The position numbers and the translations under genes were made by a program. Below are positions 33,427-42,476 of a stretch of DNA of 64,000 bases, one piece after another. Origin of the DNA: an uncultured Clostridia bacterium (GTDB lineage: Bacteria > Bacillota > Clostridia > Christensenellales > Christensenellaceae); NCBI GenBank assembly GCA_947063485.1, contig CAMSSU010000002.1, positions 1 through 64,000 on the forward strand. The letters run 5' to 3'. Each line of letters begins with the position of its first letter. Position 1 is the stretch's first letter. The notes under the pieces are model-generated. The model was not told where the DNA came from, made no database searches, and worked only from the letters and a program-made list of their open reading frames with translations.

Positions 33427-33837
33427 ATGATTCAGTTGATTTATGGGTCCAAGGGAAGCGGAAAGACCAAGCGCTTAATTGAAATGGTGAATGCCGAGGC
33501 AAAGGCCGCGGATGGAAATGTCGTTTTTATGGACGACAACAAGCGCTATATGTACGATGTGGATCGGGAAGTGCGCTTTGTAGATGTTACAGAGTATAAT
33601 GTGGATACTGAAGATAAGCTATACGGCTTCCTGTGCGGAATGCTTGCCCAGAACTTCGATATTTCGGCTATCTATATGGATGCGTTTTTGCACATGATCG
33701 GCAAAACGCCGGATGAGCTGACAGAGTTTTTTACAGAGCTGGATATTCTGGCGGATAAGAATAACCTGAAGATTGTGCTCAATGTCAGCGCGGATATCGC
33801 GAACATCCCAGAACTTTTAAAACAATATGTCATCTAG
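33427..33837 (+). CDS. Small P-loop ATPase-like protein of unknown function
   Basis: A 136-residue protein with a clear Walker A motif at residues 7-14 (GSKGSGKT) directly after the first strand, and a Walker B-like hydrophobic strand ending in aspartate (ISAIYMDAFLHM) near residue 83. The rest is a compact alpha/beta fold ending LKIVLNVSADIANIPELLKQY. No helicase or secretion motifs are visible. Similar short proteins in Clostridia are labelled simply ATP-binding or PilT-like. ATG 33427 lies 9 bases after AAAGGGG, and an ATG at 33418 abuts the ribosome site and is less likely. Its own terminator follows, so it is monocistronic. Confidence 0.7.
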   Translation: MIQLIYGSKGSGKTKRLIEMVNAEAKAADGNVVFMDDNKRYMYDVDREVRFVDVTEYNVDTEDKLYGFLCGMLAQNFDISAIYMDAFLHMIGKTPDELTEFFTELDILADKNNLKIVLNVSADIANIPELLKQYVI

Positions 33838-33844
33838 CCCTTTC

Positions 33845-33873
33845 AAGGCCGCGGCAATGCCCCGCGGCCTTTT
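33845..33873 (+). terminator. Terminator after the P-loop gene
   Basis: AAGGCCGCGG/CCGCGGCCTT around a seven-base loop, followed by TTTT. Confidence 0.85.
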
Positions 33874-33923
33874 GATTTGCCGCAGTTTCTGATAAAATAC
33901 GCCAAAGAGCCGGGAGTTGCTTA

Positions 33924-33952
33924 TTGAATGCAAAAAGGCGGCGTGCTATAAT
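33924..33952 (+). promoter_or_regulatory. Sigma-A promoter of thrC-trpS
   Basis: TTGAAT (33924-33929), a 17-base spacer and a perfect TATAAT (33947-33952) with an extended -10 TG. Confidence 0.75.
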
Positions 33953-33985
33953 CTAAATGTACCAACATATATTTGGAGGGATAGC

Positions 33986-35455
33986 ATGAATTTAATCAGC
34001 ACCAGAAATTCCGGAGAGAGCATTCCGGCGATTGCGGCCGTCTTAAAAGGCATTGCCAGAGACGGCGGGCTTTTCGTTCCGGAAGTTTTCCCGATCATTA
34101 CGCTGGATATGTTTACAGAGCTGGGAAAGATGCCTTATCATAAAGTGGCGGCGCGGGTGCTTTCCGCCTTTTTTGGTTTTAGCGATGAAACTGCGGAGAA
34201 CATGACGCGCTCTGCCTATGCCAGATTCGACGACCGGGAGGTCGTCCCGATTCAGAAGCTGGGCGATAAGGAATATGTCATCGAGCTGTTCCACGGGCCG
34301 ACGCTGGCCTTTAAGGATATGGCACTGCAGGTTTTGCCCCGGCTGATGGAGCGCGCTTTGCAGGGAGCGGAGCAGGATGTTTTGATCCTGACGGCGACAT
34401 CCGGCGATACGGGCAAAGCCGCGCTGGAAGGTTTCTGCGACGTTCCCAGAACGCGCATCGCGACGTTCTACCCGGCAGACGGAGTCGCCCAGATGCAGCG
34501 GCTGCAAATGGTGACGCAGGAGGGCGAGAACACCTATGTCTGCGGCGTGCAGGGCAATTTCGACGACGCACAGACGGCCGTCAAGCGCCTGTTTGCCGAC
34601 CCGGCATTCGTGCAGGCTGTGGCGGAAAAGGGATATACGCTCTCTTCTGCAAACTCCATCAACTTCGGCCGGCTCTGCCCGCAGATCGCATACTATCTCT
34701 ATGCCTATGCGCGGCTGGTTGCGGCGGGGGAGATTCGCCTGGGAGAGGAAGTCAATATCGCGGTGCCCACGGGCAACTTCGGCAATATTCTGGCGGCCTA
34801 TTATGCCAAGCGCATGGGGCTGCCGGTGGAGCGGCTGATCTGCGCTTCCAATAAGAATACTGTTTTGACGGATTTCTTCGAGGGCGGCGTCTACTCTGCC
34901 AACCGCGAGTTTTACCGGACGATCTCGCCTTCCATGGATATTCTCATTTCCAGCAACCTGGAGCGCCTGCTCTTTGAGCTGTATGACAGAAACCCGGGCT
35001 ATATCCAGGAGCTCATGCACGAGCTGAATGAGAATGGGCGCTTTACGGTGGATACCAGCATCAAAGTGCGGATGTCCCGGGATTTTTACGCCGGGTTTGC
35101 AGATGAATATCCCACCATGCGCACCATCAAAAAGATGTTCGATACCTATGGCTATCTGATGGATCCGCATACGGCTGTGGCTCAGCATGTCTATGAGCAG
35201 TATAACAAGCTGATGGGGACGAGAACGCCGACCATTCTGGCATCCACGGCGAGCCCCTTCAAGTTCTCGGAAGACGTGCTGTTTTCCATCAGCAAGGAGC
35301 GCGTGGACGATCCCTTCCTGGCGGCGCAGAAGCTGGCCAGCCTGGCAGAGATGCCCATTCCGGAAGCGATTGGCAAACTGGCACATAAAAAACAGCGGTT
35401 CTCGGATGTCGCCCGCCCGGAGCAGCTGGGCAAAATGGTTCTGGAGAACCTGTAG
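33986..35455 (+). CDS. thrC: Threonine synthase
   Basis: A 489-residue PLP enzyme converting O-phosphohomoserine to threonine. The N-terminus is typical of the long class ([32 protein letters not shown] as adjoining blocks), and the PLP lysine is in LAFKDMALQ near residue 113. [12 protein letters not shown] and [19 protein letters not shown] are the phosphate and cofactor loops. ATG 33986 has GGAGGG 5 bases ahead. Fourteen bases separate it from trpS, so the two are probably co-transcribed. No hom or thrB is nearby. The homoserine branch also supplies metA in this window. Confidence 0.95.
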   Translation: MNLISTRNSGESIPAIAAVLKGIARDGGLFVPEVFPIITLDMFTELGKMPYHKVAARVLSAFFGFSDETAENMTRSAYARFDDREVVPIQKLGDKEYVIELFHGPTLAFKDMALQVLPRLMERALQGAEQDVLILTATSGDTGKAALEGFCDVPRTRIATFYPADGVAQMQRLQMVTQEGENTYVCGVQGNFDDAQTAVKRLFADPAFVQAVAEKGYTLSSANSINFGRLCPQIAYYLYAYARLVAAGEIRLGEEVNIAVPTGNFGNILAAYYAKRMGLPVERLICASNKNTVLTDFFEGGVYSANREFYRTISPSMDILISSNLERLLFELYDRNPGYIQELMHELNENGRFTVDTSIKVRMSRDFYAGFADEYPTMRTIKKMFDTYGYLMDPHTAVAQHVYEQYNKLMGTRTPTILASTASPFKFSEDVLFSISKERVDDPFLAAQKLASLAEMPIPEAIGKLAHKKQRFSDVARPEQLGKMVLENL

Positions 35456-35469
35456 AAGAGGGAAAGATT

Positions 35470-36477
35470 ATGGCAGAAGCGGAAAAGAAGATTATATTCA
35501 GCGGCATTCAGCCCTCGGGAAACCTGACGCTGGGCAACTATCTGGGGGCTCTGAAAAACTGGGTGGCTTTGCAGGATGATTACCACTGCTATTACTGCGT
35601 GGTCGATATGCACGCGATCACCGTGCGGCAGGAGCCGGCGGAGCTGCGCAGAAGATGCGGCGACCTTGTGGCGCTTTACCTTGCGGCAGGGCTGGATCCG
35701 GAGAAAAACACCATCTATATTCAGTCGCATGTCAGCGCACATGCCGAGCTGGCCTGGATTTTGAACTGCTACACCTATATGGGCGAGCTCAACCGCATGA
35801 CGCAGTTTAAAGAGAAGGCACAGCGGCATCCGGATAACCTCAACGCCGGGCTTTATACCTATCCCGTTCTGATGGCGGCGGATATTCTGCTTTATCAGAC
35901 GGATATGGTGCCGGTGGGCGTGGATCAGAAGCAGCATCTGGAAATCGCCAGAGATATTGCCATGCGCTTTAATAAGATTTACGGCGATGTTTTTAAAATT
36001 CCCGAGCCGTATATCGGCAAGGCCAGCGCCAAGATTATGAGCCTGCAGGAGCCGGAAAAGAAGATGTCTAAATCCGATCCCAACGAGAACGGGTTTATCA
36101 CGCTGCTGGATCCGCCGGAGGTCATTCGGCGCAAGATTCGGCGGGCCGTAACGGACAGCGACGGACAGATCCGCTACAGCGAGGAGAAACCCGGGGTTTC
36201 CAACCTGCTCTCCATCTATGCGGCGATTCACCATATGGAGCCGGAGCAGGCGGAGAAGGAGTTTGCCGGGCAGGGGTACGGCGCGCTCAAAGATGCCGTG
36301 GCAGATGCGGTTGTGGGCGAATTGGAGCCGCTGCAAAAGTGCTTTTATGAGATCCGCGCAGATAAGGAGCTGATCAACTCCATCATGCAGTCGGGAGCGG
36401 AGAAGGCGCAGAGGGCCGCCAATAAGACGCTCTGGAAGGCGCAGAAGAAGATCGGCTTCGGCCCGCGTAAGTTCTAA
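35470..36477 (+). CDS. trpS: Tryptophanyl-tRNA synthetase
   Basis: A 335-residue class I aminoacyl-tRNA synthetase charging tRNA-Trp. The HIGH-type signature is in [12 protein letters not shown] (residues about 16-27), and the KMSKS motif is in [12 protein letters not shown] near 197-208. The length is standard. A GAGGGAAAG ribosome site precedes the ATG. No T-box leader or tryptophan-dependent attenuator is visible upstream, where it follows thrC closely. A strong terminator ends the transcript. Confidence 0.96.
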   Translation: MAEAEKKIIFSGIQPSGNLTLGNYLGALKNWVALQDDYHCYYCVVDMHAITVRQEPAELRRRCGDLVALYLAAGLDPEKNTIYIQSHVSAHAELAWILNCYTYMGELNRMTQFKEKAQRHPDNLNAGLYTYPVLMAADILLYQTDMVPVGVDQKQHLEIARDIAMRFNKIYGDVFKIPEPYIGKASAKIMSLQEPEKKMSKSDPNENGFITLLDPPEVIRRKIRRAVTDSDGQIRYSEEKPGVSNLLSIYAAIHHMEPEQAEKEFAGQGYGALKDAVADAVVGELEPLQKCFYEIRADKELINSIMQSGAEKAQRAANKTLWKAQKKIGFGPRKF

Positions 36478-36478
36478 A

Positions 36479-36507
36479 AAAGAGCGGCAAACCTGCCGCT
36501 CTTTTTC
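36479..36507 (+). terminator. Terminator after trpS
   Basis: AGAGCGGCA/TGCCGCTCT with an AACC loop, flanked by A and T runs. Confidence 0.9.
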
Positions 36508-36542
36508 GTCATAGTGAAACAGGATGACCTGGGAGGCGTATT

Positions 36543-37124
36543 TTGAAAAGAAGATGCAAGGTGGTTTTGGCAGTGGTTTTGGCGGTTTGCTGTTTGGCAG
36601 GGTGTGCTCCAGCGGAGCCGGAGCAGCCGTCTGCGCCGGCGGAATCCGGCTCAGCGCCCACAATTTTCGCAGACGCTGCGGCTGATTTTGAGCGGCTGCA
36701 ATTTGAAACAGAAGATCTGGAGGGCAATGCCTGCGACGGCAAAGAGCTCTTTGCCCTGCATGATCTGACGCTGGTCAACATCTGGGCCACATGGTGCGGC
36801 CCCTGCATCGAGGAGATGCCTGCGCTGGAGGCAATCTACGAGGAAGGAGAGATTGGCGTCGTCGGCATCGCTGTGGAAAGCGAAAAGCAGGAGACGGCTG
36901 AGCTGGCGGCGGAGATTGCGGCAGAGCTGGGTGTGACGTACCCGAACCTGCGGCCGACGCAGGAGATGATTCGGGATTTCCTGGCGGACGTTGCCTATCT
37001 GCCCACGACGGTTTTTGTGGACAGCGAGGGAAAAGTGGTTGGCGGCGGCCTGTATATCGGCGGGCGCGGCGAACTGGAATGGAGAGATACCATTGAAAGC
37101 GTACAAAAAAGCATGGAAGAATAG
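36543..37124 (+). CDS. TlpA/ResA-like thioredoxin-fold lipoprotein
   Basis: A 193-residue exported thiol-disulfide protein. The N-terminal lipoprotein signal has lipobox LAGC (lipid-modified Cys near residue 21). The thioredoxin domain carries the redox motif WATWCGPC near residues 80-87 and the cis-proline region AYLPTTVFVD. It is predicted to act on the outer membrane face in reduction of cytochrome or other cysteines. The start is TTG 36543, placed by GGGAGG 6 bases upstream, since no ATG precedes the signal peptide. The 3' end overlaps the CXXC microprotein gene by 32 bases, so the trio is translationally coupled. Confidence 0.88.
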   Translation: MKRRCKVVLAVVLAVCCLAGCAPAEPEQPSAPAESGSAPTIFADAAADFERLQFETEDLEGNACDGKELFALHDLTLVNIWATWCGPCIEEMPALEAIYEEGEIGVVGIAVESEKQETAELAAEIAAELGVTYPNLRPTQEMIRDFLADVAYLPTTVFVDSEGKVVGGGLYIGGRGELEWRDTIESVQKSMEE

Positions 37125-37251
37125 AGTTTGGGCGCTGCTGTTTCTGCTGGGCGGCATTGCGCTGATGGCGGCGGGCGCGGCGCGGGGAGAGCTGGGCGTC
37201 GTTTTGGCCCGGGCGACGAATATCTGTATGGAGTGTATTGGAATTGGGTAA
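37093..37251 (+). CDS. CXXC-motif microprotein (CD1871A-like family)
   Basis: A 52-residue membrane microprotein: a basic start, one hydrophobic helix (VWALLFLLGGIALMAAGAARG), then the diagnostic C-terminal ATNICMECIGIG with a CXXC pair. This matches the short CXXC protein family named after Clostridioides CD1871A. It begins at TTG 37093 with GGAGAG 6 bases upstream, inside the lipoprotein gene, and ends inside the ferredoxin-type gene. The two cysteines sit at the membrane surface and are candidates to relay electrons or thiols between its neighbours, which is inference from gene order. Confidence 0.8.
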   Translation: MKAYKKAWKNRVWALLFLLGGIALMAAGAARGELGVVLARATNICMECIGIG

Positions 37252-38122
37252 GGCGCGGCGTGCGATACAAGCGGCGGTCTCTCTTGCCGCAAATAGCTAT
37301 GTGATCGGCTTTCTGAAGGGGAAGATTTACCGCGGGAGCCTGAAAAACCTATGCGTTCCGGGGCTGAATTGCTATTCCTGCCCGGGCGCGCTGTTTTCCT
37401 GCCCTTTGGGCGGGGTGCAGGGCGTCATTGGGAGCCGCCAATATCAGCTCTCGCTCTTCTTTATCGGCTTTTTTATGGCGGTCGGAGCGCTTTGCGGCCG
37501 GTTTGTCTGCGGCTTTCTATGCCTGTTCGGTTTTTTGCAGGAACTCATCCATAAAATTCCCAGCAAGAAAATCCGAAATTTTAAGGGAGATATGCCGCTG
37601 CGGTATTTAAAATACGCGGTTCTGGCGCTGTTTGTCCTGCTTCTGCCTATGTTTGCGGTGGATGCTTTTGGGCAGGGAGAGGCATGGTTTTGCAAATACA
37701 TCTGCCCTGCGGGCACTTTGGAAGGCGGCGTGATCCTGCCGCTGCTCAATCAGGGTTTGCGCGCGGCAATCGGGGCGCTTTACCGCTGGAAGGTCGGCAT
37801 TTTGGTTGCGCTTCTGCTGCTTTCCATCGCCATCTACCGGCCATTTTGCAAATATCTTTGCCCGTTAGGCGCCATTTATGGGCTGTTTAACCGCGTGGCG
37901 CTGCTGCGCTACCGGGTGGACCAGGAGCGGTGCACACAGTGCGGGGCATGCCAGAGGGCCTGCCAAATGGGAGTGGATATCACAAAAGGGATGCACCTCT
38001 CCGAGTGTATTTTCTGCGGAGACTGCAGGGCCGCATGCAAGGCGGGCGCGATTTCTTTTGGCGCGGCGCGGGGAAAAAAGACTGGAGATGCAATAAATTT
38101 TAAAAAGGACGCAGGAATCTAG
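37238..38122 (+). CDS. NapH/CcoG-like polytopic 4Fe-4S membrane protein
   Basis: A 294-residue membrane protein with about five transmembrane helices and several cysteine motifs. NCYSCPGALFSCPLGG is near residues 44-60. Paired CKYICPAG (about 152) and CKYLCPLG (about 206) are typical of NapH/NosR-type proteins, and two ferredoxin motifs CTQCGACQRACQ and CIFCGDCRAACK end the chain. It should pass electrons across or along the membrane through iron-sulfur clusters. It begins at TTG 37238 with a GGAG site and overlaps the microprotein gene. No nitrate, nitrous oxide or cytochrome genes are nearby, so the electron acceptor is unknown. Confidence 0.87.
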   Translation: MELGKARRAIQAAVSLAANSYVIGFLKGKIYRGSLKNLCVPGLNCYSCPGALFSCPLGGVQGVIGSRQYQLSLFFIGFFMAVGALCGRFVCGFLCLFGFLQELIHKIPSKKIRNFKGDMPLRYLKYAVLALFVLLLPMFAVDAFGQGEAWFCKYICPAGTLEGGVILPLLNQGLRAAIGALYRWKVGILVALLLLSIAIYRPFCKYLCPLGAIYGLFNRVALLRYRVDQERCTQCGACQRACQMGVDITKGMHLSECIFCGDCRAACKAGAISFGAARGKKTGDAINFKKDAGI

Positions 38123-38186
38123 TAAAAATATATCGAATTATTTAATGTAGCAATTCTAAGCATCATAAATCAAATGGAGGTTTGGC

Positions 38187-39665
38187 ATGACCAAATATAT
38201 TGTAGCGCACGATTTTGGTACAAGCGGCAATAAATCCACTCTGTTTACTACAGAGGGAAAATGCCTGGGCAGCATCACGGTTCCTTACCCGACGGATTAT
38301 TCCAACGTCGTCTGGGCGGAGCAGAAGGGCGAGGATTGGTGGAAGGCATTCTGCGAGAGCACCAAAACACTGCTCAAGGACGTCGATAACAAGGATGTTC
38401 TCTGCGTGAACTTCGACGGCCACTACCCGGGCTGCCACTGCATCGACAAAGACGGCAAAGAGCTTTACCCGGCTATGATCTGGCAGGATATGCGCGCAGA
38501 GGCAGAGGCGAAAGAGATCAGCGCCAAGACGCCCAACTGCAATTTCGGCTGGCGGCAGGACGGCCTGCTCAACAGCGTCTGCACGCTGCCCAAGCTCATG
38601 TGGGTGCGCAACAACATGCCTGAAATTTACGAGAAAACCTATAAAGTTCTGGCTTGCCCCAACGACTATATCATCCTGAAGCTGACGGGCAAATTCGCCA
38701 TCGACCACACCAACGCCGAGAGCACGGGCTTCTATGATCCGGCGATTCAGGATTGGTCTGACGAGATTCTGGAAGCTGCCGGCATGAGCCGCGATGTGCT
38801 TCCCGAGATTCACAACATGACGGATATCATCGGCGAGGTTCCCGAGAAATATGCCGAAGAGACTGGCCTTGCTGCCGGAACCAAGGTAATCATGGGATGC
38901 GGCGACGGCCCTGCCTCCTCCATCGGCGCAGGCAATATCGATCCCGGCGATGCATATATCAGCGGTGGCTCCTCTGCATGGGTTTCCGGCGTTGGCCCCG
39001 GCGGGAAACAGCTGGGCGGCACCTGCCAGACGGCGGGCTCTTCCTTCAGCTGGCTGAAAAATGAGATCTGCAAAATCGAGCAGAAGCTGGCGGAGGAATC
39101 CAACGGGGAAAAGACGGTATTTGATATCATCAATGAAGAAGTTGCCTCGGTGCCGGTCGGCTCCAATGGCGTGATGTTCCTGCCGCACCTGATGGGCGAG
39201 CGCGCGCCGCGCTGGAACCCCAAGGCAAAAGGCTCTTTCCTGGGCATTACGCTGGCAAACACCCGCGCAGATCTGCTCCGTGCAGTTGTCGAGGGCATCG
39301 TTCTGAACCTGAACTGCATCTTGACGGAGATCCGCAAAGAAATCGACGTCAATGAGCTGATCATGATCGGCGGCCTTGCAAAGGGCGATGTTGTCCGCCA
39401 GATTTTTGCAGACGTCATGAACGCGAAGATCATCAAGCTCAAGCATATGGATGAAGTTGCTTCCATGGGCACGGCGGTTATCGGCGGCATTGCAATGGGC
39501 ATCTTCGAGAATGAAAGAGCGGTTAAGAAGTTCCACGAGGTTGAGGCTATCAACGAGCCGAATCCCGAGGCACATGCGGTTTATGAGAAGATCATCCCGC
39601 TGTTCGACAAGGCATATTTCTGCCAGGTCGATCTGTTCGAGGAAATGGCAAACCTGAAGCTCTAA
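38187..39665 (+). CDS. FGGY carbohydrate kinase (third copy, distinct subgroup)
   Basis: A 492-residue FGGY kinase more distant from the tandem pair at 1384-4503. The phosphate loop is HDFGTSGNK (residues 7-15), the substrate-side segment is MIWQDMRAEAEA near 99, the catalytic aspartate is in MGCGDGPASSIGAG near 237, and the C-terminal motif is MIGGLAKGDVVRQI. The motif NFDGHYPGCHCID replaces SGQMHG, again with cysteines. AT-rich sequence with a GGAGG ribosome site precedes it, and a strong terminator follows, so it is monocistronic. The codon choice (many GCC/CTG/ATC) suggests good expression. The substrate is unknown. Confidence 0.85.
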   Translation: MTKYIVAHDFGTSGNKSTLFTTEGKCLGSITVPYPTDYSNVVWAEQKGEDWWKAFCESTKTLLKDVDNKDVLCVNFDGHYPGCHCIDKDGKELYPAMIWQDMRAEAEAKEISAKTPNCNFGWRQDGLLNSVCTLPKLMWVRNNMPEIYEKTYKVLACPNDYIILKLTGKFAIDHTNAESTGFYDPAIQDWSDEILEAAGMSRDVLPEIHNMTDIIGEVPEKYAEETGLAAGTKVIMGCGDGPASSIGAGNIDPGDAYISGGSSAWVSGVGPGGKQLGGTCQTAGSSFSWLKNEICKIEQKLAEESNGEKTVFDIINEEVASVPVGSNGVMFLPHLMGERAPRWNPKAKGSFLGITLANTRADLLRAVVEGIVLNLNCILTEIRKEIDVNELIMIGGLAKGDVVRQIFADVMNAKIIKLKHMDEVASMGTAVIGGIAMGIFENERAVKKFHEVEAINEPNPEAHAVYEKIIPLFDKAYFCQVDLFEEMANLKL

Positions 39666-39676
39666 GAGAATATAGA

Positions 39677-39707
39677 AGAGACGCACTTTGGGTGCGTCTC
39701 TTTTTTT
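39677..39707 (+). terminator. Terminator after the third FGGY kinase
   Basis: AGAGACGCAC/GTGCGTCTCT around TTTGG, with a TTTTTTT tail. Confidence 0.92.
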
Positions 39708-39883
39708 GCGGACTGTTTTGGAGGAACAGGGCAAGAATATTGTGATTCAGATAATATATTGATGTATTTTTATTATAAACTAGTGGAAAGTGATGCTGAA
39801 ATACGGTACAATAAAAGTACCTAATATTGAGATGGACAAAACAAAGCGAATGCTGTTTTGGACAGGGAAAGGAAAAGAGAAGA

Positions 39884-40447
39884 ATGTTTTGTACAAAATG
39901 CGGCGCGCAGATACCGGACGGCGCGAAGGAATGCCCTGTTTGCAGTAATAAGGAAGAATTGCTGCGCCAGGAAGAGGAAAAACAGGCCGTGCATATGCCG
40001 GAGGCGGAGGCTGATGTGCCTGCGGGTGCAGACACGCCGCAGAAGAAAAAGAAACTGCTTCCTCTCATTCTGGGCATCGCGGCTGTGTGTCTGGTGGCCA
40101 TCGGCATTATTTTAGGTGTGCAGGGCGCACAGAAGGCCAAGCTCAAGGAAGAGCTGATGCGAGGCTGGAGCCGGGTCGAGGAGAGCAGCGGCGGAGCATA
40201 TTATCGGCTTGTGCTCGATTTTGATGAAGATACTGTGGATGTTAACTTTGAGGCTGCTGCAATCTTTGGGCTGGACAAAAGGCTTGCAAGCCTGGAATAT
40301 AAGGTTATCTCGGGCAACAAGATTAAGATTCTGGATTTTGATGAGGAATTTACGATCGAGTTCGATAAAGAGCATGAGAGCTTCCGAATCACACCTGCCC
40401 TCGTAGATACCGACTATTATTATGAATATTGGTACAATTTCGATTGA
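39884..40447 (+). CDS. Zinc-ribbon membrane protein of unknown function
   Basis: A 187-residue protein with an N-terminal zinc ribbon (FCTKCGAQIPDGAKECPVC, two CXXC pairs), a charged linker, one transmembrane helix (about 57-80, LLPLILGIAAVCLVAIGIILGV) and an outer C-terminal beta-rich domain of about 100 residues. The outer domain contains YYRLVLDFDEDTVDVNFE and repeats of acidic/aromatic strands. This zinc-ribbon plus TM plus small domain plan is common among Firmicutes proteins of unknown role. ATG 39884 fits a GGAAA site, and an upstream in-frame start is rejected because the zinc ribbon normally begins the protein. A terminator follows. Confidence 0.7.
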   Translation: MFCTKCGAQIPDGAKECPVCSNKEELLRQEEEKQAVHMPEAEADVPAGADTPQKKKKLLPLILGIAAVCLVAIGIILGVQGAQKAKLKEELMRGWSRVEESSGGAYYRLVLDFDEDTVDVNFEAAAIFGLDKRLASLEYKVISGNKIKILDFDEEFTIEFDKEHESFRITPALVDTDYYYEYWYNFD

Positions 40448-40460
40448 TGCCGGAGCATGA

Positions 40461-40492
40461 AAAAAAGAGCTTTCATTTTGAAAGCTCTTTTT
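40461..40492. terminator. Bidirectional terminator between the zinc-ribbon and sulfhydrylase genes
   Basis: AAAAAAGAGCTTTC/GAAAGCTCTTTTT around ATTTT, between convergent genes. Confidence 0.9.
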
Positions 40493-40504
40493 CGTTTTGA
40501 ATGT

Positions 40505-41782
40505 TTAGGCGTGGGAGAGCGCCTGCTCGAGATCGGCGATGATGTCATCCGCATTTTCGATGCCCACGGAAAGACGGATCATATCTCCGGGGACGCCGGC
40601 TGCCGCGAGCTGTTCATCCGTCAGCTGGCGATGCGTGGTGCTGGCGGGATGCAGCACACAGGTGCGCGCATCGGCCACATGCGTTACGATGGCGGCCAGC
40701 TGGAGGTGATCCATGAAGGCCATGGCGCCTTCTCTTCCGCTCTTTACGCCAAAGGAGATGACGCCGCATGTTCCGCTGGGCATATATTTCTGCGCCAGTG
40801 CGTGGTATTTGTTGCCGGGAAGGCCAGGATAGTTTACCCAGGCGATCTTATCGTTGGATTCCAGCCATTCTGCGATTTTCTGCGCGTTTTTGCAGTGCTG
40901 TGCCATGCGAAGCGCCAGGGTCTCCAGGCCAAGATTGAGCAGGAAAGCGTTTTGAGGCGACTGAATCGAGCCCAAATCGCGCATCATCTGGCTGGTGGCT
41001 TTGGTAATATAGGCGGCCTTGCCGAATTTTTCCGCATAGCGAATGCCGTGGTAGGATTCATCCGGCTCGGTGAGGCAGGCGAATTTTTCTGCGTGTGCAG
41101 ACCAATCGAAGTTGCCGCTGTCGATAATCGCGCCGCCCACAGCAGAGGCATGGCCATCCATGTATTTGGTCGTGGAGTGCGTAACAATATCCGCGCCAAA
41201 TTCAAAGGGACGCAGGTTGATAGGGGTGGGGAAGGTATTATCGACGATGAGCGGAACGCCATGGCTATGAGCGGCCTTGGCGAATTTTTCGATATCCAGC
41301 ACAGCCAGGGACGGGTTGGAGAGCGTTTCGCCAAACACGCACTTGGTATTTTCGCGGAAAGCGGCGTTGAGCTCTTCCTCGGTGCAGTCTGGGGAGATGA
41401 ACGTCACTTCGATGCCCATTTTTTTCATGGTCGTGGAAAACAGGTTGAGCGTTCCGCCATAGATGGCAGAGGCAGAGATGAAGTGATCGCCCGCCTGGCA
41501 GATATTAAAGACGGCAAAGAAGTTTGCCGCCTGGCCAGAGGAGGTAAGCATCGCGGCCACGCCACCCTCCAGCGCCGCAATGCGCGCGGCGACGGCATCG
41601 TTGGTCGGGTTTTGGAGCCGAGTATAGAAATAGCCGCTGGCTTCCAGATCAAAAAGCCGGCCCATTTCTTCGCTGGACTCGTATTTAAATGTTGTGCTCT
41701 GGTAAATCGGCAGAATTCTGGGCTCGCCGTTTTTGGGCGAATACCCGGCCTGCACGCAGAGAGTTTCGAGATGTTTGTCCAT
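40505..41782 (-). CDS. metY: O-acetylhomoserine sulfhydrylase
   Basis: A 425-residue Cys/Met-metabolism PLP enzyme making homocysteine from O-acetylhomoserine and sulfide. It has the N-terminal TLCVQAGYSPKNGEPRILPIYQSTTF block, the YTRLQNPT motif, the phosphate loop SSGQAAN and the PLP lysine in VTHSTTKYMDGH near residue 209. The length of about 425 fits the MetY/O-acetylhomoserine aminocarboxypropyltransferase group rather than the shorter MetB. TAAGGAG precedes the ATG. Together with the acetyl-type MetA in this window it completes direct sulfhydrylation to homocysteine. Confidence 0.92.
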   Translation of the reverse strand: MDKHLETLCVQAGYSPKNGEPRILPIYQSTTFKYESSEEMGRLFDLEASGYFYTRLQNPTNDAVAARIAALEGGVAAMLTSSGQAANFFAVFNICQAGDHFISASAIYGGTLNLFSTTMKKMGIEVTFISPDCTEEELNAAFRENTKCVFGETLSNPSLAVLDIEKFAKAAHSHGVPLIVDNTFPTPINLRPFEFGADIVTHSTTKYMDGHASAVGGAIIDSGNFDWSAHAEKFACLTEPDESYHGIRYAEKFGKAAYITKATSQMMRDLGSIQSPQNAFLLNLGLETLALRMAQHCKNAQKIAEWLESNDKIAWVNYPGLPGNKYHALAQKYMPSGTCGVISFGVKSGREGAMAFMDHLQLAAIVTHVADARTCVLHPASTTHRQLTDEQLAAAGVPGDMIRLSVGIENADDIIADLEQALSHA

Positions 41783-41925
41783 TGCTTTCTCCTTATATTA
41801 CTTTTCTTATCTATAAAATAACACAATGACTAAGAGATTGTAAAGCCGCGGCGGGGGAATCAGTTCCAAAAGAAAGCATTTTTTTGGCGGATCACTATGA
41901 GGCGGATTTTTTCGTTTCGGGCAAT

Positions 41926-41960
41926 AAAAATATCGCAATCCACCAATGTGAACTGCGATA
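41926..41960 (-). terminator. Terminator of the tRNA operon
   Basis: On the minus strand, TATCGCA (41960-41954) pairs with TGCGATA (41937-41931) and is followed by TTTTTA. It lies just past tRNA-Cys. The rest of 41783-41925 holds no gene that I can see. Confidence 0.75.
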
Positions 41961-41965
41961 CTTTT

Positions 41966-42039
41966 TGGAGGCGCCACCCAGATTTGAACTGGGGGTGAAG
42001 GCTTTGCAGGCCTCTGCCTTACCTCTTGGCTATGGCGCC
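41966..42039 (-). tRNA. tRNA-Cys (GCA)
   Basis: A full cloverleaf on the minus strand. The acceptor stem GGCGCCA begins at 42039, the anticodon loop is CTGCAAA with anticodon GCA, and the T loop is TTCAAAT. Discriminator U, as expected for Cys, and an encoded CCA. Confidence 0.95.
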
Positions 42040-42069
42040 ATGAATGCGGCTTTAAGCCGCATTGTGAAT

Positions 42070-42144
42070 TGGAGCGGAAGACGAGATTCGAACTCGCGAC
42101 ATTCGCCTTGGCAAGGCGACGCTCTACCACTGAGCCACTCCCGC
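42070..42144 (-). tRNA. tRNA-Gly (GCC)
   Basis: Cloverleaf on the minus strand: acceptor GCGGGAG/CTTCCGC, anticodon loop TTGCCAA with anticodon GCC, T loop TTCGAAT and encoded CCA. Confidence 0.95.
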
Positions 42145-42151
42145 AACTATT

Positions 42152-42228
42152 TGGCGACCTGGATGGGGCTCGAACCCACGACCTCTAGCGTGACAGGCTA
42201 GCGTTCTAACCAACTGAACTACCAGGCC
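42152..42228 (-). tRNA. tRNA-Asp (GTC)
   Basis: Cloverleaf on the minus strand: acceptor GGCCTGG/CCAGGTC, anticodon loop CTGTCAC with anticodon GTC, discriminator G and encoded CCA. It is first in the Asp-Gly-Cys operon. Confidence 0.95.
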
Positions 42229-42249
42229 ACATTACTGTGAGCAAGTATT

Positions 42250-42278
42250 ATTGTACCCGATGGCCTGATAATTGTCAA
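42250..42278 (-). promoter_or_regulatory. Sigma-A promoter of the tRNA operon
   Basis: On the minus strand, perfect TTGACA (42278-42273), a 17-base spacer and TACAAT (42255-42250), about 20 bases before tRNA-Asp. Confidence 0.85.
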
Positions 42279-42476
42279 GCAAGACGAGAGAAAACTTTCA
42301 TATTTCTTTCGACTTTCTATACCTATGCCGCTCTGGGCGGAAAGTTTCCGGATTTTTGCAAAAAACGCACGGAATTTGCAAATGGCCGGAAGAGACAAGC
42401 TATGATATACTAAAATAATATGAGGCAGGGGCAGTGTGCAGAGGAAGGAAGCGGCAAATGCCCGGGAGGAGAAACG

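Noticed and set aside
38122..38187. Sugar-responsive operator for the third FGGY kinase
   Set aside because: The AT-rich gap contains no convincing symmetric site, and only the ribosome binding site can be supported.
42420..42476. Longer MutY starting at 42420
   Set aside because: There is no ribosome site, whereas GGGAGGAG is correctly spaced for ATG 42477.
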